A DNA stretch of 64,000 bases from an uncultured Pelagibacteraceae bacterium (GCA_902518955.1 CABYIR010000001.1:1-64000); one strand, 5' to 3'. Shown: positions 55,042-63,074, counted from the stretch's first letter. Numbers and translations are program-made. Notes: generated from the sequence alone by a model not told the origin.

Positions 55042-55935
55042 TCAATTAAATAAATTAATAATACCTTTTGCTAATTCTTCAGGTTGATCTTCTTGCGAAA
55101 AGTGACCTGCATTGATTAGTTTGTGATCCATGTTCTGAGCGCCGGGAATAAGTTTTTGAAGAATTTTCTCACCACCAAGAAAGATCTTATCTTCTGAACC
55201 AAATAATGTCAGAGTTGGTTTATCAAATTTTTTAAGCTTCTCCCATGCATCAATATTATCTTGCACAGCTTCATTATCTGGACTTAGAGGTACTAAGCTT
55301 GGAAAATGTCTTGCACATGCAAGATAAGTATCATCTGGAAATGGTGCATTATAAGCAGCAGTTTCATCTTCATCGATCTTGCTGACACAACCACCAAATA
55401 CAACTCTACCACTATTAAACTTTTCAACTGTTTCACAAAAATTTTTCCATGAGTCAAATCCTTCAGATGCACCTTTTCCAATCGGAAGCCCTGTATTTGA
55501 TAGAACCATTCCATTGAATGCATCAGGCATATCAGCAACTAATCTCAAACCAATTAAGCCACCCCAATCTTGACCAAAGAAAGTAATATTAGTTAAATTT
55601 AATTGTTCAATAATGTTTCTGGTCCAGGCTACGTGACGTTCATATGTATAATCAGTCCGCTCAGATAATTTATCAGACTTACCAAAACCAATTAGATCTG
55701 GAGCTATCACTCTTTTACCAGCTTTAGCTAATATAGGTATCATATGGCGGTATAAGTAAGACCAGGTTGGCTCTCCATGAAGCAATAAGACAACATCTGA
55801 GCTCTCAGAGTTTTCATCAACATAATGCATTCGTGCAGTTACGCCTTCACCAACTTCAATGTTGATAAAGTTTTCTTGAAAAGAATAATCTTTTAAGTTG
55901 TCGAAGTATTCACTGGGCGTTCTAAGTACTTTCAT
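55042..55935 (-). CDS. Haloalkane dehalogenase (alpha/beta hydrolase)
   Basis: 297 residues. The start residues MKVLRTPSEYFDNLKDYSF match HLD subfamily I. Oxyanion HGEPTWSYLYR, nucleophile Asp in FFGQDWGGLIGLR, acid Asp in FGSEDKIFLGG and catalytic His in NAGHFSQEDQPEE are all present, with Trp after the nucleophile as halide ligand. It would hydrolyse carbon-halogen bonds. The 9 residues before ATG 55935 are not family-like. No haloacid pathway neighbours are seen. Confidence 0.88.
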   Translation of the reverse strand: MKVLRTPSEYFDNLKDYSFQENFINIEVGEGVTARMHYVDENSESSDVVLLLHGEPTWSYLYRHMIPILAKAGKRVIAPDLIGFGKSDKLSERTDYTYERHVAWTRNIIEQLNLTNITFFGQDWGGLIGLRLVADMPDAFNGMVLSNTGLPIGKGASEGFDSWKNFCETVEKFNSGRVVFGGCVSKIDEDETAAYNAPFPDDTYLACARHFPSLVPLSPDNEAVQDNIDAWEKLKKFDKPTLTLFGSEDKIFLGGEKILQKLIPGAQNMDHKLINAGHFSQEDQPEELAKGIINLFN

Positions 55936-55985
55936 AAGAAAATGATAGCTGACTGAGATCAATAAAAAAAGGTAAAAAATTAAAT

Positions 55986-56022
55986 AAAAAACCCCCTGCT
56001 ATGAATTAAGCAGAGGGTTTTA
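55986..56022 (-). terminator. Terminator of the four-helix-module operon
   Basis: On the minus strand AAACCCTCTGCT and AGCAGGGGGTTT pair with one mismatch across a short loop and are followed by T-rich sequence. It lies 11 bases after the 56033 gene's stop and so ends that two-gene unit. Confidence 0.8.
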
Positions 56023-56032
56023 AATTAAAGGT

Positions 56033-56455
56033 TTAGAGCCAGCCGAAGTGTGCGCCTGCCCTAGATTTTGTTCTTGATAGAACAACTGAGAAAGCAATTG
56101 CTACTATGAACGATGCAATTAATGGTGGAAGAAACACATCTCCCTCAGCAACAATTGTATTGCCCAACGCTCTTAACAAAGAAACAAAAGCAAGGAAAGT
56201 CATTGCTCGGAAATAAACTCTACTTTCACTTGCTGGTACTAATAAAGCCATTATGTTTCCAACCGCTAGTGATAAATAAATATATCCCCATGTTCCCATC
56301 CAAAATAACGTAGCTTCATTTGGAGGAGCGCCGCCAGTTCTTTCCATAAATGCTGCAGCGAAATTGTCGCCTAAAAACATAAATGAATAAAAAATAGCCA
56401 TAAACGTTACAAAACATATTATGACAACTGATACATTATCTTCTAATTTTATCAT
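56033..56455 (-). CDS. Single four-helix module membrane protein
   Basis: 140 residues with four predicted helices. The loop FAAAFMERTGGAPPNEATLF followed by WMGTWGYIYLSLAVGNIMAL parallels modules of the adjacent gene. A GGGGAGGT ribosome site lies a few bases before the ATG, so translation is likely strong. The resemblance to DUF4345-type proteins is only a suggestion. Last gene of a two-gene operon closed by a terminator. Confidence 0.65.
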   Translation of the reverse strand: MIKLEDNVSVVIICFVTFMAIFYSFMFLGDNFAAAFMERTGGAPPNEATLFWMGTWGYIYLSLAVGNIMALLVPASESRVYFRAMTFLAFVSLLRALGNTIVAEGDVFLPPLIASFIVAIAFSVVLSRTKSRAGAHFGWL

Positions 56456-56470
56456 ATATACCTCCCCTAA

Positions 56471-57277
56471 TTAATGTTGACTTTGAAGTCTGAAGAATAA
56501 GATTAGACTTCCGACAAAGTTACCAATTACAACTGCTGTTAGTTGAGCGTTGCCGCCATCTTCTACAGCACCACTGACCTGGAAATTAAGCATCATAGCA
56601 AAGAACATCACTGATATAACAAGTCCAGTTACAATCATAGTCATGCTATAACCACATCTGAATTGATAAAGCAGTGTAATAGTCCATGCGACTGCAAAAT
56701 ACATTAGTCCATCTGCAAATCTCTGAGCAGTTTCTGACATTTCAAGGCCAGGCGTTTGCTCGATGAAACCAGCTGGATTGACAAAATACTGAATGATGAA
56801 CACTACTTGCCCAATGATAGCCAGATACAGAATAACCTGAACAATTTTATCATCAGTTCCCCAAGCAGAGTCAGCTTTATCAATATTAAATGCACCCATT
56901 CCTTTTACCCTAGCAATAACTAGCGCAAGAAAGTTAACAGCAAACAATATTGTTGCAGCCCATCTTTGCTCATCTGCCTCTAAAGACGCTTGTCCAGAAT
57001 ATCCCCACCAAACAAATAATAGTGACAATGGAATTGCGTAAGCAAAGTATGCGCGGTCTAATCCTTTATATCCCATATAGATAATACCAGCTACAGCACC
57101 AAAGTTCATCATTCCATACCAGATTAAGAAAAATATAGTCGTATCATTCGACTCTAGTGATGGATATTGATCAATGATATATGCTGGGTTGAAAAAGTTT
57201 ATAAATGCGTACATTGCAAGGATCGTGTAAGAAATCGCTAAGCAAATCTGTACGACTCTATCGTCAGTTTTAAACAT
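56471..57277 (-). CDS. Double four-helix module membrane protein
   Basis: 268 residues with about eight helices and an internal repeat. The first unit starts DDRVVQICLAISYTILAMYA and has FFNPAYIIDQYPSLESNDTT; the second starts DDKIVQVILYLAIIGQVVFI and has FVNPAGFIEQTPGLEMSETA. The neighbouring gene holds a third copy. A strong GGGGAG ribosome site precedes the ATG. Function unknown; three copies of one fold across two genes suggests a membrane complex. Confidence 0.7.
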   Translation of the reverse strand: MFKTDDRVVQICLAISYTILAMYAFINFFNPAYIIDQYPSLESNDTTIFFLIWYGMMNFGAVAGIIYMGYKGLDRAYFAYAIPLSLLFVWWGYSGQASLEADEQRWAATILFAVNFLALVIARVKGMGAFNIDKADSAWGTDDKIVQVILYLAIIGQVVFIIQYFVNPAGFIEQTPGLEMSETAQRFADGLMYFAVAWTITLLYQFRCGYSMTMIVTGLVISVMFFAMMLNFQVSGAVEDGGNAQLTAVVIGNFVGSLILFFRLQSQH

Positions 57278-57425
57278 ATAGTTCTCCCCTTAATTTATGC
57301 GATATTTTGGAATGATTCATGCTTGAATAAAAGCTAAATTTTTATACCAGAAAACTGGATTTCACTATAAAGTCGCGATTGAATAACTATTCTAATATTC
57401 ACAAAAAGGATTAACTTATAATTAT

Positions 57426-58307
57426 ATGTCGTTGATTCAGTTATTAATTGATGGAATAGCCTCTGGCTGTATTTATGGATTAGTGGCTCTTGGTTTTGTC
57501 TTAATCTACAAAGCAACTGAGACCATTAATTTTGCCCAAGGTGACATCTTAATGTTGGGTGCTTTTGTTGCGTTTTCACTCATTGGCGTTTTTGAATTGC
57601 CATACATACTAGGATTCCTATTAACAGTGCTTATTATTGGCTCCTTTGGTTTTGCACTCGATACAGTTGTTATCAGGCAGGTCATCGGCCAACCCCCATT
57701 TGCAACTGTCATGTTGACCATTGGTTTAGGATTTGTATTTAGAGGCTTTGCTTCAATTTTCTGGGGGACTGATATTTATTCTTTTGCAACTCCATTCTCA
57801 GGAAAAATAACTGAGTTCAATGGATTAATCATTTCATATGTAAACTTATCAATCATAATTGGAACCATGGTTTTGATGACGGGACTTTATTTATTTTTCA
57901 CGTTATCAAAAATTGGTGTGGCGATGAGAGCATCATCAGAAAATCAACTTGCTGCTTACTATATGGGAATTCCAGTTAAATTAATTTTTTCTCTTATCTG
58001 GGCTATTTCAGCGGGAGTTGCGGCAGTAGCTGGCGTCTTACTCGCTCCGATTACACTTGTTGACACGTCAATTTCACTTATTGGATTAAAAGCATTTGCG
58101 GCAGCTGTACTTGGTGGCTTTGGATCAATTCCAGGAGCAATTGTAGGTGGAATAATTATTGGAGTTGTTGAACAATTATGTGGAACATATGAGAATTATT
58201 TATTCGAAGGTATACGAGAAATTTCTGCCTACCTTGTCTTGCTGCTTGTATTAATCATTTATCCTCGAGGATTATTTTCAGATAAGGCAGAGGTTAAAAA
58301 AGTATAA
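57426..58307 (+). CDS. livH: Branched-chain amino acid ABC permease LivH-type
   Basis: 293 residues, eight helices. SGCIYGLVALGFVLIYKATE at the N-terminus and GIPVKLIFSLIWAISAGVAA, KAFAAAVLGGFGSIPGAIVG in the later part are the LivH signatures. Part of an importer for branched-chain amino acids or another small compound (urea and amides in some members). Followed by livM after 2 bases. Confidence 0.93.
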   Translation: MSLIQLLIDGIASGCIYGLVALGFVLIYKATETINFAQGDILMLGAFVAFSLIGVFELPYILGFLLTVLIIGSFGFALDTVVIRQVIGQPPFATVMLTIGLGFVFRGFASIFWGTDIYSFATPFSGKITEFNGLIISYVNLSIIIGTMVLMTGLYLFFTLSKIGVAMRASSENQLAAYYMGIPVKLIFSLIWAISAGVAAVAGVLLAPITLVDTSISLIGLKAFAAAVLGGFGSIPGAIVGGIIIGVVEQLCGTYENYLFEGIREISAYLVLLLVLIIYPRGLFSDKAEVKKV

Positions 58308-58309
58308 TC

Positions 58310-59383
58310 ATGAGATTTATTTTTAAAACAAATTACGACCAAGACATAAATATCGTTCGTCACAATGGTGATCGTATCTCCTACGGATTACTAGTTGCAG
58401 CAATGATCATCATACCGTTTTTTATTGATGATTTTTACTTAGGTGAGCTTTCATACGTATTTATTTTAGCTATTGCTGGAATAGGATTAATGATCCTTTC
58501 AGGTTACACAGGATTAGCATCGCTTGGGCACGCAGCATTCCTCGGGGTTGGTGCTTATACTCATGCCTTTTTGCTTACCAATGGAATCCCTTTTTACTAT
58601 TCAATAATTATAGCAGTGGTCGTTTCTTTTTTTGTTGGAGCTGCAATTGGGTTTCCCATTCTACGATTAACTGGAATGTATTTAGCTATTGCAACACTTG
58701 CATTTGGATTTATTGCTGAACATATCTTCATAAGATGGGAACACTTTACAGGTGGAAACAGAGGCATGGTCGTTCCAACTCCTGAATTTGGAGGTATTAG
58801 CTTCTATGATAGTGCAACATTCTATTATGTCTGTCTCATTTCACTTATTGCATCAATGTTTGCAGCCATAAACATTCTAAGATCACCTACTGGAAGAGCT
58901 TTTGTTGCAATAAGAGATAGTGAAATAGCCGCACAATCTCTTGGAGTAAATATAGCTAGATATAAAGCACTTTCATTTGCTATTTCCGCTGGATTTACTG
59001 GTTTGGCTGGTGCACTGCTTGCTCATTATATTGGTTATTTAGCGCCTGATATTTTTAATATTTTCTTCTCTTTGACCTTATTACTTCTTATTGTTGTCGG
59101 TGGCATGGGTAGTCTTCATGGGACCATTTATGGAGCAATATTTGTGGGTTCTCTTCCACAAATGATTGCTATCGGACGAGACTATCTACCTTCATCAATA
59201 GGATCCCAACCTGGGCTTGAGCCTTTATTATTTGGATTGATTTTAGTTCTTTTTATTCTCTATGAACCACTTGGAATTTATGGAAGATGGCTAAAAATAA
59301 AATTATTTTTTGAAATGTTCCCAACTTATAAAAAACAAACATTTAAAAAACAAAAAACATTTACAAAAAGTGATCGTGTCTAA
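58310..59383 (+). CDS. livM: Branched-chain amino acid ABC permease LivM-type
   Basis: 357 residues. GYTGLASLGHAAFLGVGAYT, GMYLAIATLAFGFIAEHIF, AIRDSEIAAQSLGVNIARYK and VVGGMGSLHGTIYGAIFVG are the family motifs in order. It shares one base with livG (TAATG). Forms the second membrane subunit with livH. The charged C-terminal tail is lysine-rich. Confidence 0.94.
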   Translation: MRFIFKTNYDQDINIVRHNGDRISYGLLVAAMIIIPFFIDDFYLGELSYVFILAIAGIGLMILSGYTGLASLGHAAFLGVGAYTHAFLLTNGIPFYYSIIIAVVVSFFVGAAIGFPILRLTGMYLAIATLAFGFIAEHIFIRWEHFTGGNRGMVVPTPEFGGISFYDSATFYYVCLISLIASMFAAINILRSPTGRAFVAIRDSEIAAQSLGVNIARYKALSFAISAGFTGLAGALLAHYIGYLAPDIFNIFFSLTLLLLIVVGGMGSLHGTIYGAIFVGSLPQMIAIGRDYLPSSIGSQPGLEPLLFGLILVLFILYEPLGIYGRWLKIKLFFEMFPTYKKQTFKKQKTFTKSDRV

Positions 59384-60141
59384 TGGGTTATTTTGATGTC
59401 AATAATATTACAGTTGCCTTTGGAGGAGTAAGGGCTTTGAATGATGTTTCGTTTTCTGTAAATCAAAATGAAATATTTACAATTATCGGCCCAAATGGTG
59501 CAGGCAAGTCAACTCTATTCAATGTCATCAGTCGGATTTATCAACCCAATAATGGCAACGTTGTATTTGATGGCAAGAACGTACTTAATTTAAAAGCTCA
59601 TCAAATATCTCAGGTTGGTATCGCTCGAACATTTCAGAACCTAGAATTATTTGAAAATGCAACAGTGCTTCAAAATTTATTACTTGGAAGGCACATTTAT
59701 AAAAAATCGAGTTTTCTATCTGATATGTTTTTTCTTAATCATGTAAAAAAATCAGAGAGAGAGCAACGATTAAAAGTTGAAGAAATAATTGATTTTTTAG
59801 ATTTGCAGCATTACAGGGATACCCCTATTCACGGCCTACCTTACGGCGTGAGAAAAAATGTTGAATTGGCAAGAGCTCTATCAACTGATCCAAAATTATT
59901 ACTTCTAGATGAACCATCTTCTGGTTTAACAAATGAAGAGACAATTGATTTAGGTTTTTGGATCAAAGATATTAAAAATCTTTTAAATATAACGGTAGTC
60001 ATGATTGAACATGATATGAGCTTTGTGAATAAGGTTTCTGATCGAATTCTTGCTTTGAATTATGGACAAGTATTAGCAGAAGGACTGCCTGAAGAAATTC
60101 AGTCCAATGCTGAAGTTAAAAAAGCTTATATGGGGGAGTAA
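59383..60141 (+). CDS. livG: Branched-chain amino acid ABC ATPase LivG-type
   Basis: 252-residue ATPase. Walker A GPNGAGKSTLFNVISR, Q-loop ARTFQNLELFENATVLQNLL, a signature reading PYGVRKNVELARALS in place of the usual LSGGQ, and Walker B LLLLDEPSSGLTNEE. The livF ATPase and the binding protein do not follow; instead a repeat-flanked segment starts in the last codons. The 3' end carries the first copy of a 28-base direct repeat. Length is complete. Confidence 0.93.
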   Translation: MGYFDVNNITVAFGGVRALNDVSFSVNQNEIFTIIGPNGAGKSTLFNVISRIYQPNNGNVVFDGKNVLNLKAHQISQVGIARTFQNLELFENATVLQNLLLGRHIYKKSSFLSDMFFLNHVKKSEREQRLKVEEIIDFLDLQHYRDTPIHGLPYGVRKNVELARALSTDPKLLLLDEPSSGLTNEETIDLGFWIKDIKNLLNITVVMIEHDMSFVNKVSDRILALNYGQVLAEGLPEEIQSNAEVKKAYMGE

Positions 60142-60154
60142 TATTACGTAAGTT
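60127..60154. repeat. Direct repeat A, copy 1 (3' end of livG)
   Basis: 28 bases starting TATATGGGGGAGTAA, covering the last codons and stop of livG, and ending ATTACGTAAGTT. The second copy at 61925-61952 differs at one base only. Because copy 1 is coding and copy 2 is not, copy 2 is likely the duplicated one, as at attachment sites located in gene ends. Confidence 0.85.
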
Positions 60155-60225
60155 GTTGTTTTGACTCTGCTTTTAAACCCTACTTTTTAGCCATTAAAAT
60201 TTCTCTGAGTCTTTTCAACAACTTA
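60149..60225. repeat. Imperfect inverted repeat beside repeat A
   Basis: TAAGTTGTTG (60149-60158) and GACTC (60163-60167) pair with GAGTC (60207-60211) and CAACAACTTA (60216-60225), with four mismatched T bases between the two stretches. The loop is 39 bases. The left arm overlaps the end of repeat A. It could form a hairpin at the unit's edge. Confidence 0.6.
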
Positions 60226-60233
60226 TGGAGAAA

Positions 60234-60254
60234 TTGGCGCCTAATTGTCGCCTA
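60234..60254. repeat. Direct repeat B, copy 1
   Basis: TTGGCGCCTAATTGTCGCCTA, 23 bases beyond the 3' end of the pilW-like gene. It matches 61798-61818 at 19 of 21 positions. Confidence 0.7.
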
Positions 60255-60276
60255 GGTGTTATGCCATAACTCATTG

Positions 60277-61755
60277 CTATTCGTAATATAAATTTCTTAC
60301 TAAAGTTGAAGTTGAGTAAGTATCTCTAATATAATTATCATTAGTATTAATAGGACGATTTCCTATAGTCCATGTTTGTGAGATAGGAGTTGTACCATGT
60401 TCTTCAGGACTTCTAATTAATAATGCAATTTCAATATTATTATAACTTAATGAACCTCCATAGACTTCACCTACTATATTCATGTCTGGAATAGTTATAT
60501 TAGCGTCTCCTTTCCATTGAATATTGGTAACATTGCACTTTCCAGGAGTATCCGTTCTAGCTGACCATTGAGAATCTGATGGTCCATAAGAGCATAAGTA
60601 ACCTCTATTAATAATATTAATAGTTAAATATTTTGATGAAGATGCAAAAATAATTCTATCGCCACTCGTATTTTGTGTTTGTCTTAGGTCATAAGTGCTT
60701 GGCGAAGAAGGGTTAACAGTGAATGATTGAACGTTTCCAGCCTGAAGCCAACTATTTGTATAGAAAGGAGACATAATAGTTGAACTGTAGTCCTTTCCAT
60801 TTGTACAATGCTTATCATCACTCCATACACACCGCCAAGGCTTACCGCCATAATATGGGTCGCTTTGTCCACTTCTTTCAAATCTAAAAATCATACCAAC
60901 TGAAGTTGTTGTTCCCCACGGATGAGTTCCTCCTTCAATATAATAGGCACCTTTTCCATTCGCTATTCTATTCTCTCCAGCTGAAATATTATAACTTCCT
61001 CCACTTAAATGACCTAGGCTACCTCCAAGATTCAATGTTATAGGTCGAAACTCTTCTGCAAATTCTAATTTTATATAATGCCATCCACGATTAGCTAGTC
61101 CATCACTCTTCTGACTACATGTCCAATAAGTTGAGGGGTTTGAATCAAATATTTCAAGTGGATCGTCTTTGCACTTTGTGGAACCACCTTGATTACCATG
61201 AGTTGCTTTAATTGGAGTAACTACTTTAATTGTTCCACATCCATACGATATATCTCCTGTCTTACAATTACCTTTAGATCCAATCAATTGAAAATCTTCT
61301 ACATAATCGGCTATTGGAGATTCAGCAATGATTGTCTGAAGAGAACTTTGCGCACAATTCATTGCGTTACATTTTTGTACTTTTTTGTACAGCCGCAATC
61401 TATTATTATATGGCTTTGTATAATAGGAAATCTTTAATCTTTGTGTGTATGATTTATCATATATTATTTCTATAGAGTCTGGGTCTGTAGTTCCGCCATC
61501 AGTAATATTAAGAGCATTAGTAATTACTGGCTTTTGCTTTGTTGGTCCATCGTCATAATTGTATCCAGCCATACGAACATCACGCATAATCATTGTTGCA
61601 ACAGCTCTTGAAGTTTGAGAAATATTTTTCATATCCTTTTGAAAATCGTAATTATTTTTAATTACAATGTAAGAGGCAAAAGATGCAGCGATAATAATAG
61701 AACTGATTGCAAGACCAATTAAGATTTCAGGAAGGGTAAATCCTTTGTCATTCAT
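60277..61755 (-). CDS. PilW-like minor pilin with discoidin-like insert
   Basis: 492 residues. The class III signal and N-terminal pilin helix (KGFTLPEILIGLAISSIIIA, cleavage after the Gly) mark a type IV pilin-like protein, with the PilW family's TIRD-like SRAVATMIMRDVRMAGY. From about residue 194 a segment DPLEIFDSNPSTYWTCSQ and GWHYIKLEFAEEFRPITLNL resembles F5/8 type C (discoidin) carbohydrate-binding domains, not common in PilW. It is rich in Cys pairs and ends with a beta region. It is flanked by direct repeats; no other pilus gene is in the window. Confidence 0.75.
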   Translation of the reverse strand: MNDKGFTLPEILIGLAISSIIIAASFASYIVIKNNYDFQKDMKNISQTSRAVATMIMRDVRMAGYNYDDGPTKQKPVITNALNITDGGTTDPDSIEIIYDKSYTQRLKISYYTKPYNNRLRLYKKVQKCNAMNCAQSSLQTIIAESPIADYVEDFQLIGSKGNCKTGDISYGCGTIKVVTPIKATHGNQGGSTKCKDDPLEIFDSNPSTYWTCSQKSDGLANRGWHYIKLEFAEEFRPITLNLGGSLGHLSGGSYNISAGENRIANGKGAYYIEGGTHPWGTTTSVGMIFRFERSGQSDPYYGGKPWRCVWSDDKHCTNGKDYSSTIMSPFYTNSWLQAGNVQSFTVNPSSPSTYDLRQTQNTSGDRIIFASSSKYLTINIINRGYLCSYGPSDSQWSARTDTPGKCNVTNIQWKGDANITIPDMNIVGEVYGGSLSYNNIEIALLIRSPEEHGTTPISQTWTIGNRPINTNDNYIRDTYSTSTLVRNLYYE

Positions 61756-61797
61756 TTAAAAATGTTAGCTTAAACACAGTATGATTAAAATATTTAT

Positions 61798-61818
61798 TTG
61801 GTACCTAATTGTCGCCTA
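61798..61818. repeat. Direct repeat B, copy 2
   Basis: TTGGTACCTAATTGTCGCCTA, 42 bases upstream of the pilW-like start (on the minus strand). It differs from 60234-60254 at two positions. The following GCCTAAC looks like an integron core site but has no partner. Confidence 0.7.
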
Positions 61819-61924
61819 ACGGTAATGCTCAACTATTAATTTAGATTAACAACTATGTATGAATGTGTTTAAAAAGTTAAGTATACCTTTGTATTTAAAG
61901 ATGTGTGTAGGTTAAAAATATCCC

Positions 61925-61952
61925 TATATGGGGGAGTAACATTACGTAAGTT
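61925..61952. repeat. Direct repeat A, copy 2
   Basis: 28 bases, 27 identical to 60127-60154 (TAAC in place of TAAT at the middle). The last two bases belong to the stop codon of the convergent 141-residue gene. It is not in any coding frame of livG. Confidence 0.85.
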
Positions 61953-62376
61953 AATATTGGTTGGGACCTGGATAACGATAATTTCTTACATCACATTCTC
62001 CATAAAATCTAATTCCTTTATTTGTATCAAAACTCATAATTTCCTCATAAGAACCAGAATACCGATCAATAGTTATCTTAGACACTATATTATTTACGTA
62101 TGCCATTTTTCGAGAAATTGAACAAATAATATTTAATTGAATGTCTGTGTATGTGGCATCTTTACAGTACAAATGCTCACTGGTTACAGCGCCAATAATT
62201 ATACCATCTTTTAAATTACCTGTAACTGTAAGGTCATAATGAATTAGAGTCGTCTCTTTTGTATTTACATCAATGACTTTTTGTTTTGTGCACCTAAAAC
62301 CTATTTTTTCACCCCCTTCTGTGCTAGCAACTGACATAAAACTAAATAAAATTAATACAGAGAGTAAATGTTTCAT
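61951..62376 (-). CDS. Secreted hypothetical protein
   Basis: 141 residues with a signal peptide (HLLSVLILFSFMSVAST, cleaved near EGG). The mature part contains four cysteines (GFRCTKQK, HLYCKDATY, NIICSISRK, YGECDVRNYR) suitable for disulfides. No family recognised. It closes the accessory minus-strand unit and abuts repeat A'. Confidence 0.6.
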   Translation of the reverse strand: MKHLLSVLILFSFMSVASTEGGEKIGFRCTKQKVIDVNTKETTLIHYDLTVTGNLKDGIIIGAVTSEHLYCKDATYTDIQLNIICSISRKMAYVNNIVSKITIDRYSGSYEEIMSFDTNKGIRFYGECDVRNYRYPGPNQY

Positions 62377-62389
62377 AAATATTCAAAAC

Positions 62390-62548
62390 CTAATTTGATA
62401 TTAAAAAAGATAATACAATCATAAAGGCAACTAAATAGAAGATAATATTAATAATTTTTAATGGTTTTGGGAAATTAACATTTTTTTTCTTATTAGGATC
62501 TTTTTTAAATTCTCTTTTATCTTGTATTGGTGGGAGTAAACCAAACAT
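62390..62548 (-). CDS. Putative 52-residue membrane protein
   Basis: MFGLLPPIQDKREFKKDPNK gives a basic polar N-terminus; KIINIIFYLVAFMIVLSFLI is a membrane helix near the C-terminus. It follows the 35-residue gene by 5 bases and precedes the secreted gene by 13. Unrecognised. Confidence 0.45.
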   Translation of the reverse strand: MFGLLPPIQDKREFKKDPNKKKNVNFPKPLKIINIIFYLVAFMIVLSFLISN

Positions 62549-62553
62549 AAATA

Positions 62554-62661
62554 TTAACCGCACAAAACATGAATTAAATTTTGAGTTTCGTAATTTAGCA
62601 TAACCATAATAGTAAATGTAATAGCACTCAGATTAATAGCGATAAAGAAATGTTTTAACAT
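62554..62661 (-). CDS. Putative 35-residue hydrophobic peptide
   Basis: MLKHFFIAINLSAITFTIMV then MLNYETQNLIHVLCG: one short helix and a polar end. It is 12 bases after the cysteine-rich 80-residue gene and is tightly followed by the 52-residue gene. Weak support from sequence alone. Confidence 0.35.
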   Translation of the reverse strand: MLKHFFIAINLSAITFTIMVMLNYETQNLIHVLCG

Positions 62662-62673
62662 CGTTTTATTTTA

Positions 62674-62916
62674 TTATGGGCTACTTTTCTTTTCAAGGCA
62701 TCTAAAATCAATATCTAGTTTTTTTCCTTCAAAATCTATGTGACAAATATTTACTTGATGTCTTTGACACCATAATTGAAGACCACGTTCTGTAAAACCT
62801 GCATCAATTTTTGAATAATCTTGAAGTGATTTAGCATCTGTTGATCCTGTCATAAACTCATCAGAGCACTTAACGCAAACTATAGTTTCTTTAATCTGAT
62901 TTAGTAAGTGTTTCAC
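62674..62916 (-). CDS. Small cysteine-containing soluble protein
   Basis: 80 residues with IVCVKCSDEF (CxxC), WCQRHQVNICHID and a lone Cys later, suitable for binding a metal such as zinc. Start is GTG at 62916, overlapping the preceding stop as GTGA. Function unknown. Lying in a chain of micro-membrane genes next to a di-heme oxidoreductase, it may help metal handling; that is speculative. Confidence 0.6.
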   Translation of the reverse strand: MKHLLNQIKETIVCVKCSDEFMTGSTDAKSLQDYSKIDAGFTERGLQLWCQRHQVNICHIDFEGKKLDIDFRCLEKKSSP

Positions 62917-63068
62917 CTAATAAGTAAATAGATTATGACAACTGTTGCCACCAATGAGTACCAAGTCAACACCCAATTTCTTGCTTTATTTGGATTCTTA
63001 GTTTCAGATGAATTGTTCTTATTGTCATCACCTGAAGGTCCCATATTCTGAAAAATATTTTTATTCAT
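62913..63068 (-). CDS. Putative 51-residue single-helix membrane protein
   Basis: A polar N-terminus MNKNIFQNMGPSGDDNKNNS is followed by one helix NWVLTWYSLVATVVIIYLLI and a terminal Arg. It couples to the 80-residue gene by GTGA and lies 6 bases from the 54-residue gene. Unrecognised. Confidence 0.5.
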   Translation of the reverse strand: MNKNIFQNMGPSGDDNKNNSSETKNPNKARNWVLTWYSLVATVVIIYLLIR

Positions 63069-63074
63069 TCAGAT

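Larger units (their letters stand above)
60127..61952. mobile_element. Putative repeat-bounded unit carrying a pilW-like gene
   Basis: About 1.8 kb bounded by 28-base direct repeats A and A', with inner 21-base repeats B and B' close to both ends of the only gene. No recombinase or transposase is inside. Removing one repeat unit would rejoin livG and the 141-residue gene as simple convergent neighbours. Integration or repeat-mediated duplication are both possible; a mobile unit is inferred, not shown. Confidence 0.4.

Noticed and set aside
60138-60148. TAATATTAC, the nick-site nonamer of rolling-circle Rep origins, inside repeat A
   Set aside because: Copy 2 reads TAACATTAC, the site is not at the top of a stem-loop, part is the livG stop codon, and no Rep gene is near.
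60127-60154. Repeat A as a dif/XerCD site (28 bases long)
   Set aside because: The left half does not form the imperfect palindrome expected of XerC/XerD arms, and similarity to the dif right arm is only partial.
61808-61820. GCCTAAC (GTTAGGC on the other strand) as an integron attC core site beside pilW
   Set aside because: No complementary partner core with R''/L'' and L'/R' spacing was found at the other end; GCATAAC near 60262 deviates from RYYYAAC and lacks the imperfect palindrome of an attC.
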